In this document: piece after piece, positions 1-10,245 of the stretch
How the letters are laid out: each line of letters opens with the position of its first letter
How positions within the stretch are numbered: the first letter of the stretch is position 1
Source of the DNA: Zopfochytrium polystomum
Taxonomy: Eukaryota > Chytridiomycota > Chytridiomycetes > Chytridiales > Chytridiaceae
Reading direction: 5' to 3'
Assembly: GCA_025765615.1 (NCBI GenBank)
Contig: JAIVFJ010000059.1
Coordinates: forward strand, 186,001-250,000
Length of the DNA stretch: 64,000 nucleotides
Notes under the pieces: model-generated
What the model was told of the DNA's origin: nothing
The model's input: only the letters and a program-made list of their open reading frames with translations
The model's database searches: none
Made by a program: the position numbers and the translations under genes

Positions 1-1471
1 GGAACTCGGTGTCGAACGCGTCCGGCGACGCCGCGCTCACCGTCGCGCCGTTCTTTCGCGGGGGCGATGACGACGACGTCAGGCCCGCGGCCGTGGCCGC
101 CGCCAGAACGCGCGGGTCCGCCTCGACGCTGACGCCGGCGTCCAGGAGCGCCGTGAGCGTTTTCACAAAGAGGTCGGACGGGACCAGCGACGCGTGGAAG
201 AGGATGGTTTCGGTCGAGTTGCAGGCCGCCGGGTAGGACGTCTTGGCGTCGATCACAACGTGGATGGTTTTGGCAACGTCGGCCGAGGCGTCAATGTAGG
301 TTGCGCAGAGACCGTCGGCGTGGCCGAGTACGGGGATGCGCGTGCTGGACTGGATGTGTCTGACAAGTTGGTTGGACCCGCGCGGGATCACTAGGTCGAT
401 GTACTGATCCATTTTCAAAAGCGAGTCGATTTCGGTTCGCGTTTCGACCAGCTGCACAGCATCCGCAGGAACGCCAGATCCCTCAGGTTGTGCGAGCGCC
501 GATCTAAGCGCATGGTAGAGGGCCCCGTTCGAGCGAGATGCCTCCTTTCCTCCCTTGAGAATGACGGCGTTGCCGGATTTGATTGCCAGGCACGATATTT
601 GAATGACGACTTCGGGGCGCGCTTCAAAGATGATCAACAGAACACCGATGGGAGTCGACACTCGGTACAAGTCCAAGCCCTCGTCAAGGCGCTTTGCCAG
701 CTCGACTTGGCCTGCGTGCAAGAAGAAAAAATAGGAAAAAAAAAGTAAAGTCAATCACGAGATCGGGGGTAGAGAAACTCGGCTAAAGCGCTCACCGGTC
801 GGATCAGGCAGCTGTTCAACGTCCAAGACGCCTTGCAGCAAAGACTGGTACTTGTCGCCAGTTGCGGGGCCGAGATCCAGTCGCTTGAGAAGAGACTGAG
901 ACATCTTTCCAGTTGCAACCTCCGCAGCGGCTGCCTACGGTTGGAAAAGACGGGGAGAGGGAGGCGGCGTGAAACGGAGGAGAGGAAAGGATGAGTACTA
1001 ATACGGCAGGGACCCGTGGTATCGGGACGATGAACCCTCATCAAACCCGCTGCAAGCATGCGAGTGTGTTTGCAACAACCTCGCAGGCTCTCTTACGCTC
1101 TCTGTCCCTCGCTCTTTCTCTCTCTCCCACTCTCCCACTCTCTCTCTCTCTCTCTCTCGCTCTCTCTCTCTCACGTCGAGGTCCAGCCTGTTTGCGGCCA
1201 GCACGGTGTCCGAGTGGGCCTGCAGGGCGGCATGGATGGATCGCAGGGCGGCCGACTTTTGCGCGGCGGTGGCGCTCTGCAGGGCGTGGGAGGCGCTCCG
1301 AGCGCGGCGAGCGAGATCCTCGATGGCGATGGCGCTGCCGCTGCTGCTGCTGCCGTTGTTTGTTGCTGTCGCGGGCGTCATTGAGGGTGACGATGATGTT
1401 GCTGATGTTGCCGATGATGAAGATGATGATGATTGATCGACTTGTTTGTCGCTGTCCCCCCCCTTTCTCAT
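1..1471 (-). CDS. PRO2: Gamma-glutamyl phosphate reductase (glutamate-5-semialdehyde dehydrogenase), 3' end outside window
   Basis: This enzyme reduces gamma-glutamyl phosphate to glutamate-5-semialdehyde with NADPH, the second step of proline synthesis. Exons on the minus strand are 1471-1175, 934-796 and 711-1 (running off the window); the junctions keep frame. The N-terminal helix region contains ARRARSASHALQSATAAQK and AANRLDL. Exon 3 carries the family motifs STPIGVLLIIFEARPEVV, IKSGNAVILKGGKEA, DLVIPRGSN, PVLGHADG and YPAACNSTETI, whose Cys is the expected catalytic thiol. The first ATG (1471) gives a Ser-rich leader; a second ATG at 1381 is equally possible. Intron 1 starts GTGAGAGAGAG and consists largely of a GA tract. 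The C-terminal part of the enzyme lies beyond the left edge. Confidence 0.95.
1095..1172. repeat. (CT)n microsatellite in PRO2 intron 1
   Basis: An interrupted CT/GA tract lies directly inside the donor site of PRO2 intron 1. On the transcribed strand it reads GTGAGAGAGAG, so the donor merges into the repeat. Confidence 0.9.
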
Positions 1472-2681
1472 CTCATCTTTTCCGGTGACGTGGCGACATC
1501 AATTGTATCCGTGGTTGTACACTTCACCGGAGATTCAGGCTGTGTTTTGACTGCACGATGACCAGCAATAGTCTGGGGAAGGTATTGGGAGTTACACATC
1601 AATATTTTTTTTTTCAACAGTAACTATCAGTTCCTCTTTTCAGCTTTACCTTCTGCAAGCTCCACATGGCTGGGAGAAACTTCCACCAAAAATTCTTCAA
1701 ATTACCTCATGTTGCAACAATCCTTTCTGTTCCTGGGTGGAACCACATTGAAGATGTTTGCAAAAGATTTGCAAGTATGAAAGTTTGGATCAAACTGCTG
1801 TACAGGCTCTCCATTGACGCAAGGCATTCCTTGACTTGCATCAACTTCTGTTGTTGAAGTTGCAGTGTAGAAGGCGATGTTGTGAGTGAAGGTGGCGTCG
1901 CAAGAAGGTGGAAGGGTTGAGGCTGCAACGCAAGGCAAGTGGCTGAGAGGTAGAAAGAAAGAATGGCTACAACTGAGGTTTGAATTGAGGACCTGTACAA
2001 GGGAGTGAGTGTAGAAAGCGGCCAAGGGCAAGTGGGCAAAGAGAGCTTGTTTTAGACAGGGACTGGCAAATTGGAGTGAGAATTTCTTTTTGATTTTCAA
2101 TAAGAAAACTCTGCCCAATTTATACTCCTGCAGGGAGGTTGACCAGTTTTCCTGTTTTGCCTATCTGAACAAGTCGCAAGCTGCTTCAGACAGGATTTTG
2201 CTTTGGGGAAGTGTTGTAAACTCCTTCCCACTGAGGGAGGGTGATTTGAAATATTCAGAGTGTTAGGCAGAACTGACTGGTTAGCAGCAAGAGGCACAAG
2301 ACAGACCTGAACCTATTGTGACTGTCAGTTATTGTTCTCACAATGCCCAAGGGAGAGCAAGCCACTGCCAATGCAGACCTGGGCGCTGGCTTGCGCTGTT
2401 GACAAATACTCTGAGTATTAAGTGGAACGGAAACCCAGTGTTAACAGTTTTCCTCCTCCTCTGCTCAAGCAGATAATATAGGAGAGGTTTTTACCCTGCC
2501 AGTCACACTTGCCTAGCAACTATTACATCATGTATATCATCATCATGTATCAATAATTCATAACAGAGTCTTTTTCTCTCTCTCCAAGTTGGGGAGAAGG
2601 GCCAACCACAAACACACATCTCCACTTCATTCACTCCTTCCACTCACTCACTCAGAGAAGACTGTTTTGCACAGAGCATTT
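1472..2681. other. Gene-poor AT-richer region upstream of PRO2
   Basis: I recognise no gene. A minus-strand frame at about 2118-1702 encodes a Cys-containing stretch (GMPCVNGEPVQQFDP) with no family match I know; it may be a decayed secreted-protein fragment. At about 2222-2265 lies one arm of the GATTTGAAAT hairpin repeat that recurs at 3060-3240. The region next to PRO2 (1472-1550) should hold that gene's promoter, but I see no clear TATA box. Confidence 0.4.
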
Positions 2682-3044
2682 CAAATTGTTATGAATCACC
2701 CTCTGGAAACCTCTGGAACCTTCTAGAACATTCCTTCATGGAACCTTCTGGAACCTTCTGGAACCTTCTAGAACATTCCTTCATGGAACCTTGTGGAACC
2801 TTCTGGAACCTTCTTTGCTTTCCTGACTTGTCTTGTTGTCATTGGTATCATTGGTATCATTGTATTACTAATTGCTCTTTCTGGAACTTTCTTTGAGTCT
2901 TGACAAGGAACACTCTCAAAAGGTATAAAAGGGGGAAGGGGGACCTGTCCCATCCCTCAAGTGAATTATTGTTTCCAATACAATCATCACTCCTCTCAGT
3001 TCCTTGTCTGCCTTGTCCTGTCCTGCCCTGTTCCTGACACAAAT
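2682..3044 (+). mobile_element. Solo LTR (copy 1) with 5-bp target duplication
   Basis: A 353-bp element (2687-3039) begins TGTTATG and ends CCTGACA, giving the usual LTR ends TGT...ACA. It is flanked on both sides by CAAAT (2682-2686 and 3040-3044), a perfect 5-bp target-site duplication, so it is a complete solo insertion. It carries arrays of heat shock elements (2716-2813) and a TATA box (TATAAAA, 2924-2930), placing transcription on the plus strand. It is nearly identical to copy 2 at 3841-4148; the differences I see are an extra internal segment of about 45 bp inside the heat-shock-element array and two substitutions near the TATA box. No coding remnant of the parent retrotransposon is visible. 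Confidence 0.8.
2716..2813 (+). promoter_or_regulatory. Heat shock element array in LTR copy 1
   Basis: The array has alternating GAA and TTC triplets with exact 2-nt spacing, the canonical HSF binding pattern. The first block is GAACCTTCTAGAACATTC, then a gap CTTCATG, then a block of eight triplets, the same gap, then a block of six with one mismatch (CTTG). The array lies about 110 bp upstream of the TATA box of the same LTR. Confidence 0.8.
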
Positions 3045-3059
3045 CAGCCAAGCTCCGTG

Positions 3060-3240
3060 TGGAGCCCTATATGCAAGCAACTGGTCTCCCCACAGAGAGG
3101 GAAACTGATTTGAAATCTTTAGGAGCATTTCAAATCACCCAAGGTCTGTCCAGAGGTCAGTGTGCAGTGACCAGTCTTCCCACAGAGGAAAGATGATTTG
3201 AAATCATCAGGAACATTTCAAATCAACCAGGGGGTGTCCA
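3060..3240. repeat. Degenerate ~88-bp tandem repeat with hairpin arms
   Basis: Two adjacent units each contain a perfect 10-bp inverted repeat: GATTTGAAAT at 3107-3116 with ATTTCAAATC at 3127-3136, and GATTTGAAAT at 3195-3204 with ATTTCAAATC at 3215-3224. Loops are 10 nt. Unit spacing is 88 bp, and the flanks also repeat (CCCACAGAG, GTCCAGAGG). A partial unit lies near 2222-2265. LTR copy 1 sits in a third arm. Confidence 0.75.
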
Positions 3241-3470
3241 GAGGCTGGACCGAGGTCTCTGCACAGCAGACAAAGGGCGTTCCACACAGAGACAAAAGTC
3301 AGCTGACCTAGAGCTACTGTGAGCTGCCCTGGTTCAACATTTCTCTGAACCTATTGAGTGTGATTCTAATCGCATTGTCCTTGCCAGCGAAGCCTAGGAA
3401 AGCAAAGCTAGAATCACTGCCATCTTCACCTAACTCTTTGTTTTGGATTCAGATTAGGTCTTTCAGCTTA

Positions 3471-3570
3471 CCCAACTTAGTGTAAGCCGCATCGGCGGTG
3501 GCGGTGACGAGGCTGCCATTGACATAGGAAGCTGGCTTCCTAGGCTCAAATCTCAACTCCTGTGGATCCA
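3471..3570 (-). pseudogene. Possible relic exon fragment, family unknown
   Basis: Read on the minus strand, this stretch is locally GC-richer than its surroundings and stays open with gene-like third positions (PRKPASYVNGSLVTATADA). It ends in a plausible donor, TTGG|GTAAGC. I cannot connect it to any other exon and see no matching acceptor, so it may be a gene fragment captured in the repeat island, or chance. Confidence 0.2.
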
Positions 3571-3840
3571 CATCCCTTTCTTCACAATCCAACAAAGACA
3601 GCAGTTCTCAAAAGTCCACAAGGCTGACAGCTGCCTTTCAAAATGAGAACAAGCACTTCTGCAAATCAAAATGAATTGACGCCTTCAAGATTGCTTGGGC
3701 ATCCTTGAATCATTACTAGAGTCTTATAGAAAGCTGCAAGATTGCAACAGTTCCGTTCAGTGGACCAACTCAAACGTTTTACAGCAACACATGAGGAAGT
3801 GAGTTGCAACATGTCAAATTGCAGATTTGTGGTACTGCCT

Positions 3841-4148
3841 TGTTATGAATCACCCTCTGGAAACCTCTGGAACCTTCTAGAACATTCCTTCATGGAACCT
3901 TGTGGAACCTTCTGGAACCTTCTTTGCTTTCCTGACTTGTCTTGTTGTCATTGGTATCATTGGTATCATTGTATTACTAATTGCTCTTTCTGGAACTTTC
4001 TTTGAGTCTTGACAAGGAACACTCTCAAGAGGTATAAAAGGGGGATGGGGGACCTGTCCCATCCCTCAAGTGAATTATTGTTTCCAATACAATCATCACT
4101 CCTCTCAGTTCCTTGTCTGCCTTGTCCTGTCCTGCCCTGTTCCTGACA
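3841..4148 (+). mobile_element. Solo LTR (copy 2), no target duplication
   Basis: This 308-bp copy of the LTR at 2687-3039 has the same TGTTATG...CCTGACA ends, heat shock elements at 3870-3922 and TATAAAA at 4033-4039. The flanks TGCCT and CGTTC do not form a target duplication with each other. They also do not pair with the flank of copy 1, so the two copies are not the ends of one element. It lies about 300 bp upstream of the RPAP2 start and points towards it, so its promoter could read into that gene (inference). Confidence 0.75.
3870..3922 (+). promoter_or_regulatory. Heat shock element array in LTR copy 2
   Basis: Two blocks of alternating GAA/TTC triplets with 2-nt spacing are separated by CTTCATG. 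Compared with copy 1, the middle block is missing. The TATA box follows about 110 bp downstream. Confidence 0.75.
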
Positions 4149-4445
4149 CGTTCCTTCCCTTTTCTTGACATGATTTATGCTGTGATGATTGTGGGAAGAA
4201 TGAAGAAACTGAAGAGTTAGATTTCTTAAACTGACCAAACAGGAAGAAGGGGCAGAGAGAGAAAGAGAGAGAGCCAGAGAGAGAGAGAGAGAGTGCGTGT
4301 GTGTGAGTGAGAGTGAGAGTGAGAGAGTGTGTGTGAATCGTAGCGCCCACTCACGCCATAGAGCAACCAGTCATATTTCCAAGCCAAAAACCTTTGTCTT
4401 GAAAATTGGAGAGAGAATAATTAGATCACGTGACTTCGCTGTGAC
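4149..4445. other. RPAP2 upstream region with GA/GT microsatellite
   Basis: Between LTR copy 2 and the RPAP2 start lies a GA tract that passes into GT and GAGT repeats (about 4254-4336). ATCACGTGAC near 4425-4434 contains an E-box-like CACGTG palindrome 12 bp before the start codon. No gene is seen. Confidence 0.5.
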
Positions 4446-6738
4446 ATGGACGATCTGGGGCCATCAACGCCGCCACAGCCCAAGACACCAAAGGCGAGGG
4501 CCAAGAGGAGAGCCAAAAGCACCGCCGCAGCTACTGCGGCTGGTGCAGCCACTGCTGCTGACGCTAATGCTTCGACCTTTGCGAGGTGTGAAGCAGTGGC
4601 CACACCGGTGGACGGAGCCAACGGCGACGTTGATGCTACTGGCACATCTCCTGTCTCTGCCAATGATCACGAGCCAGCCTCCGCCCCGCCGGCGACGTCA
4701 GCACCGGCCGCGTTGCATCCCACCACTCCCACTACTCCCACTTTCATCGCCGACACAGACACATCTTCCGATCGCCCCCCTCTCAACCAGCGCAATGAAC
4801 ATCCCGCACCGCCAGTTTCGACCTCTGCCGGATCGGTGGAAGCTCCTCCGAGCAAGCCGCCCCAACCGTCGAAGAACGCGCAGGGAGCGAGCAAACCACG
4901 CCAACGCGTCCCGCGCAAGTCGAATCTGAATCCTAAGCAGAAAGCGGTCAAGGGCTCGTTGGAGAATCTCCGCGATTGGGACAAGCGTATCTTTGCTATC
5001 CAAACGTCACTGTTTGATGGCGCCGTCGACCCTCATATACTTATCGACGCCGTAAGGGGAACGCGGATTCATTCCGTTTCGATTACTGGCTGAGTAATTG
5101 CTGCTACTCCAGGTGAAACACTTGCGCCCAGATCAGTACCAGGAAGTCATCGTCGAGCGCGCCGCTTCACGTCTGTGTGGTTATCCGTTGTGTTCTGGTG
5201 CCATCCAAGTAGGCTTTCTTTCCATTGGTGGCACGACAGCTAACCCGAAGGCCTTCTTTGCAGAACTTGCCCGGGCGGTACAGGATTTCACACAAAGAGC
5301 TTAAAGTATACGACATAACCGAATTAAAATCGTTTTGCTCCGCCACCTGTTACGCGTCCAGCAAATTTGTTGAAAACCAGTTACCAGAGGAGCCGGTGTT
5401 TCTTCGAAATCTTGCAGCGTTAGTAGCATTTCTTGCATCATCATTATCCTTTGTTCTTTGCTTTTCACGCCTCCTTCCCCTAGTATGCAGATTGATTTGA
5501 TACCTCTTGGAACGAGTATGGCGTTAGTACATAATCTTTCCATGCGCATCCTCCCTTACAAAGTTCCTCGCAGCTCTATAGAAAATCTTTCGAAAAAGAA
5601 ATCTACTGTGCATGCTACGATAGACGAAATGCGTGAGGAGTACGTTCGGACGCTTCTGTCGACGGTCAAGCATGCAGTGAAACAGCCGGTCGAAGTTAAA
5701 ATTCTGGAGCGAGAACTTGTGATCCCCGATGCAGTGGAAGCAACTGCCGCACTAAAGTCGAAGCGGGATACTGCAGACACAATCGAAGGATTCCGCATTC
5801 GTTTCCGGCGAAGTCGCTCCCGCAAAGCTGACACCGATGAGGCGGAGGAACCAACGACCGAAGTGTTGCCAGAATACGCAGAGCGGAGAAAGCTTCGAGA
5901 TGAGAAATCAGTCGTCAAGCGAGTGTCTTGGGCGGACCTTCGTGGGAACGGAGATGAACCAAATTCTAGCGCGACAGAGCTGGCTTCAGAATCGGCAGCG
6001 TCCAACGACCGGCCCGAGGTGGTGGTGCGCTGCCAATCGGAGCGGAATCCAAACCTGACTGGCAATGACAGTCAGCCCCGGAGCACCAAGCCAATACGAC
6101 AATCGAAACCACGACGCCAAACCCAGAAACCTACTCTCAGCGCGTTTGGGCGAGCTTGGACTCTTATTGAGAGTATGATAACGGAGGAAACAAGAGCGTT
6201 CATGAACACCGGAGCCGAACCTGATCCGGTGATAGCTGCGCAAAATCTTCTGGAATGGGGCGTGGATCTGGAAGCACTTGTAACCCGTCGGAACATATTT
6301 TCACAGAAACTGACGAAAGCGTAAGCAAGCGCCCTGTGCCGGGAACCCTTTTGTTTTTGCTGAATATGGACTATATGCAGGATGAACAGCATCCGAGTGC
6401 AACATGGGATATCGATGCCTGTCGCTGACGACTGCATAGCCATTGTATCCACCATGTACCTGCGCCAGTTGGCCGTGGTATTGAGTCCTCCCGAAGAAAG
6501 GATTATGTGCTTGGTTCTTTTGAATGCGTGAGTAGCAGAAACAGATCTGTTTTATTGTTCGGCTCTCATCCGCAGCGTCTTGACTGAGGTGCTTTACCGC
6601 CCCCGCGCTCACAGGTTGTCGCACCGTTCTCCCCCGCTCAAGGATGAGCTGTCGGGGAAGTGGGCCTCGATGGTGGAAGGGTCTGGCCTTGGGGTCGATG
6701 AGGTGGAAGCGCTTGCACGGTCGTTTCGGCGGCTCTAA
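4446..6738 (+). CDS. RPAP2: RNA polymerase II CTD phosphatase Rtr1/RPAP2 family protein
   Basis: The Rtr1/RPAP2 family binds RNA polymerase II and is linked to removal of Ser5 phosphate from its C-terminal domain and to polymerase import. Exons are 4446-5051, 5113-5208, 5264-5422, 5491-6320, 6381-6527 and 6615-6738 (653 aa). The N-terminal ~180 residues are Ala/Thr/Pro-rich with a basic patch (KARAKRRAK). Exons 2 and 3 encode the zinc-finger core: EERA-type helix ([18 protein letters not shown]), then [20 protein letters not shown] and the second Cys pair (FCSATC), followed by LPEEPVFLR. All four expected Cys are present. The long C-terminus is poorly conserved. The protein is longer than yeast Rtr1 and closer in size to animal RPAP2. 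Confidence 0.9.
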
Positions 6739-6914
6739 CGGAAAGATTGGAAGGTCTGGCCGTCACATGTTTGGGATGGGGTTTGGTATTGTTTGGAAGC
6801 GACGTTGGGACCAAAAGTGATCGGAACGATGAGGCGGGAAGAGAAAAAACAAAAAGAAAAAAAAAAAAAAGCGAGAGAGACAGATTAGTTTGCGCTAGTG
6901 AAGTTCGCGTGCCG

Positions 6915-9900
6915 ATGATGGATGCGCCGGGCGACATGGCCACGTCATCGCACTCGCACAGCTCAACCCCCGCGACAACGGCCCTGCGGCCGTCGAACAC
7001 TCGCTCCGCAACGGCCACGGCCACGGTCACGGCAACGGCCACCACAACCTCCAAAGCCACCGCTGCGGCCGCCGCCAACGTTGCGAACGCGCCCGTCTTC
7101 AGGGGATCTATCGCGAAGACGGCTTTTCACCATCGCCTCACGCGCTCGCGAAAACAGCGCCAAGCACTCGACGCTGCCGCTGCGGAATACGCCGCGCAGG
7201 ACCCTCCCATCATAATGATCTCGCCATCGCTCAGCTCCAGCTCCATGTCCACCTCGACCGCGGCGGGCGCGTCTCCAAAGACACGCTCGATCGGCACCGC
7301 CCCCAGAAACCAGGCCAGCAACAGCCCCAACTCGAGCCACGTCCACCATCACCAGGATTCGAAACCTCCCACCACACCGGTCCGCTCTAGCACCGACAGG
7401 GAGTCGGACTCATTTCCCGCAAAGAGGCCAGCTTCGCGTTGTGCAACCGCTGTGGGGGGAGACGTGAACAGTCGCTCTACTGGACTTAACGCTAACGCGA
7501 CTGAGGAGACGAGCCGTCGTTCAGCTCGTGCTGGAAGTAACACGAAGCGCCGCACTCGATCCCGACAGAGCATCGAAAATACGCGCGATTGGGGCTCAGA
7601 GGTTACACTGAAGGATGAAGCGGCTGAATCGATGGACGGGGAAGACTTGGTTCTTGGATTGGAGGAAGCCAACACAGCTCTTTCGTCGATCCCTTCGACG
7701 GGAAAGAACGGTGGTGTCACCGAGGACTGCTTCGACGGCTGGACCGACGGGAATCAAGCTGAATGGAGCGTTGCAGTCTTGACGAGGCTGACGAAAGAGC
7801 TCCGCTCAAAGTGTCCTTTGCCACGGTATTGCGTCGACGTCGATTACCCTGCGGGCCCCAGCACATCATCAAACGGACAGGTATCGACCAATCCGGAGGA
7901 CTATGATATATCCGGTCCTTCCATCATATTTAAGCTTCCTAATATCGACCACGCGGCACTGCCTTCGCTCCTCCCGCAACAACACTCGTCCGCGCCGGTC
8001 GCGCTCGAGCTGAGCAATGCCTATGCCCTCCGGCAGGTTTCGATCGAACGGTTACACGAACAGCACTCACAAACATTACCCATCCAGGTGCCGCTCCAAT
8101 ACTATCCATATATGAGAAACTTGCCACCGTCGATACCGACGTGGAGAGGAAGACCACAAAAACAGTTTGTTACGGAGGCATTTGTGAATTCAAAATTCCC
8201 GGCGGTCGCCAATTCCAGCTACCCCCACGCAGCAACCTCACAGACCTTCAGTGGGGGCGCTGGAAGTGGGTCAAACTTGCCAGTGCTTGGCACGACATCC
8301 GCTTCCGTTCGGCAAATGCGGTGGAGCTCAACTGCTCACCTAACGGAAGACGGTTCAACAGCTGCATTACTCACTCCGGCGCTCAAGGGGAACTTTAATT
8401 ATTCGCCTACAGGTGCTGTTGTATCGGGTGCCGCAGGGTCCACCAAGCAAAAAGAAGCAAGAAGCATTTTGGGCATTACTCGCGAAGACTCAAAGCTTGG
8501 CTTCAGCGACAGCGAGCAGAACGAGTGTCTCAGCGGTTGGGGAACTGGCTCGCTCGCGCGGGACGAGGCGCACATCAAGACCGTGCTTCGCCACTACCAG
8601 CTTCAGCGGCAGAACCAGTCACTTGAGCAAGAGGGCGGTGATTTGGCAGCAGCAAATTTATCAGCGACATTTGGTCCAGCAGCCCACTCCAGCCTGGTCG
8701 GCGACCACGCGCCGCCACCCGTCAAGCAGAATTTCAGCCCGTTCACGCAAAGACCACCCCAGCTACAATCACAATACCCAGACGTCAGAGCGACTGTCTC
8801 CTCACCGCTGTCTAATCACCGAATCCCTCCCCAGCCACTTCAACGACAGGAGCAGCAGCAGCAGCAGCAACATCAGCAGCAGCAGACAGAGCTCCTTCAG
8901 CGTCGGCCACAGAGGCATCCTTTCATAATTGATGGAGGGCAAACGGGGTCTGCACGGCCTCCACCTCTACCTGAAAGCACCCGCCCCTTGCGTGGTCCGC
9001 CTCCGTCTTTTTTTGACGGCGGCGAGGGGATCGCCTCGTCCGCAGCCCCCTTCGCCGGTACCCTTCAAGTTGCGGGATATTGCGCGAAGTTAGGCGACGA
9101 GCGAGGCACCAGCGGTGCCGATGCTCACCTCATTGATCTGCGATCAGGACCAGCAGTAGCGGTACTGAAGACTTCGCAGTCGCTTTCCTTGCCGGTGAAT
9201 CCTGTGCGCCTCCGGGACGAAGGGCATGGCGTTGACCTGAACGGCATGTACGAGACCGCCGACATTTCGCAGCAGCAGCTCTCGAACAGAGCGACTGCGA
9301 TGGCGACAGCCGCGGTCGTGGCGGCCACAGCAGCGGCAGGATCCTTCCGGGCCGGAAGGCAGCACAGCGGCGGGTGGAAGCGGCCCCGCGTTTCGCTTGT
9401 AGGGCTGTCGTCGCCGTCGCAGCCCGCACCTGTCCGCACACGCTCGGTGCTGTGGCCCGGGAGTGAAAGATTTCAGGTTCTGACGTCAACGGCCGCCGCC
9501 GGCGGTCTGAGGGTCACACTTCACGACAAGCGAGTGACGGTTACGTCCGAGCTGGTGCTGCCGCAGCTTGTTGCAAGAGATTCTTTCATGAAGGTCTCGT
9601 CCCAGTCCTTGTGCCCCGAAGCGTCCAGGCGAAGGAGTGAGGAAAAAAGCGATCGGCAGCACTGTGTGGTGCAGGACTTTGGCACCGCGCACTTCCTGCA
9701 GCAACAGCGGCAAAAGATTGGTGAAAACGAACGCATTAGACCACCTCAAAGCCGCCTCCGTGTACTGGACTGTATTGATGAAAGATTACAAACACCGTCG
9801 GCAAAGCTGATAGGAGATGCCCTTGATCTGGGATTTCGACTGGACTCCATGGCGTATGATAAAGAGAATGAGGCAGCTGTTATGCGAGTAAGGAATCTCT

Positions 9901-10245
9901 CTATTTCTCCAGTACTTTTCCTCAATGTTGGCCCCTCCGTTCTGCACTTGCATCATTTCCACTCTCAAACAAACTCAATTCACCGAATCGCTTGGTGGCA
10001 GGCACGGAAGGCGCGGTGGCAAATGAAGTATGGAGAAAAAATCAGAGTGGAGTTCCGTCTCAAGACGTCAATGAAAGGAAGAAAGGTAACATATAGAAGA
10101 AATTGGGCAGTTCGCTGTTCGGCTGAAACCAAACCCTCCGGGTCTCTTGGGAATTTTGCCATCGACTTCTTCTGTCACATTTTCACAGACCAAAGCGAGC
10201 GCTTCGTCAACAAGCGGGACCTTCAAGCTCCCACCATTGCTTTAG
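6915..10245 (+). CDS. Large low-complexity protein, unknown function
   Basis: I do not recognise a family. The main exon is 6915-9887; two probable 3' introns (9888-10001, GTAAGG..GCAG, and 10086-10188, GTAACA..ACAG) give exons 10002-10085 and 10189-10245 (1,037 aa). Unspliced, the frame stays open to 10253. The upstream in-frame ATG at 6747 would translate a poly-A tract and looks like 5' leader, so I prefer 6915. The protein is Ser/Thr/Ala-rich, has a basic Arg/Lys segment near residue 220 (TKRRTRSRQS), a poly-Gln stretch (about 8851-8893) and a KEN sequence near the end of the main exon, and no membrane segments. A nuclear or regulatory role is only a guess. It starts 176 bp after RPAP2 on the same strand. 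Confidence 0.65.

Noticed and set aside
2687..4148. One small retrotransposon (TRIM) bounded by the two LTR copies
   Set aside because: Copy 1 has its own CAAAT duplication on both sides, and the outer flanks of the pair do not match. They are independent insertions or a solo LTR plus a second copy.
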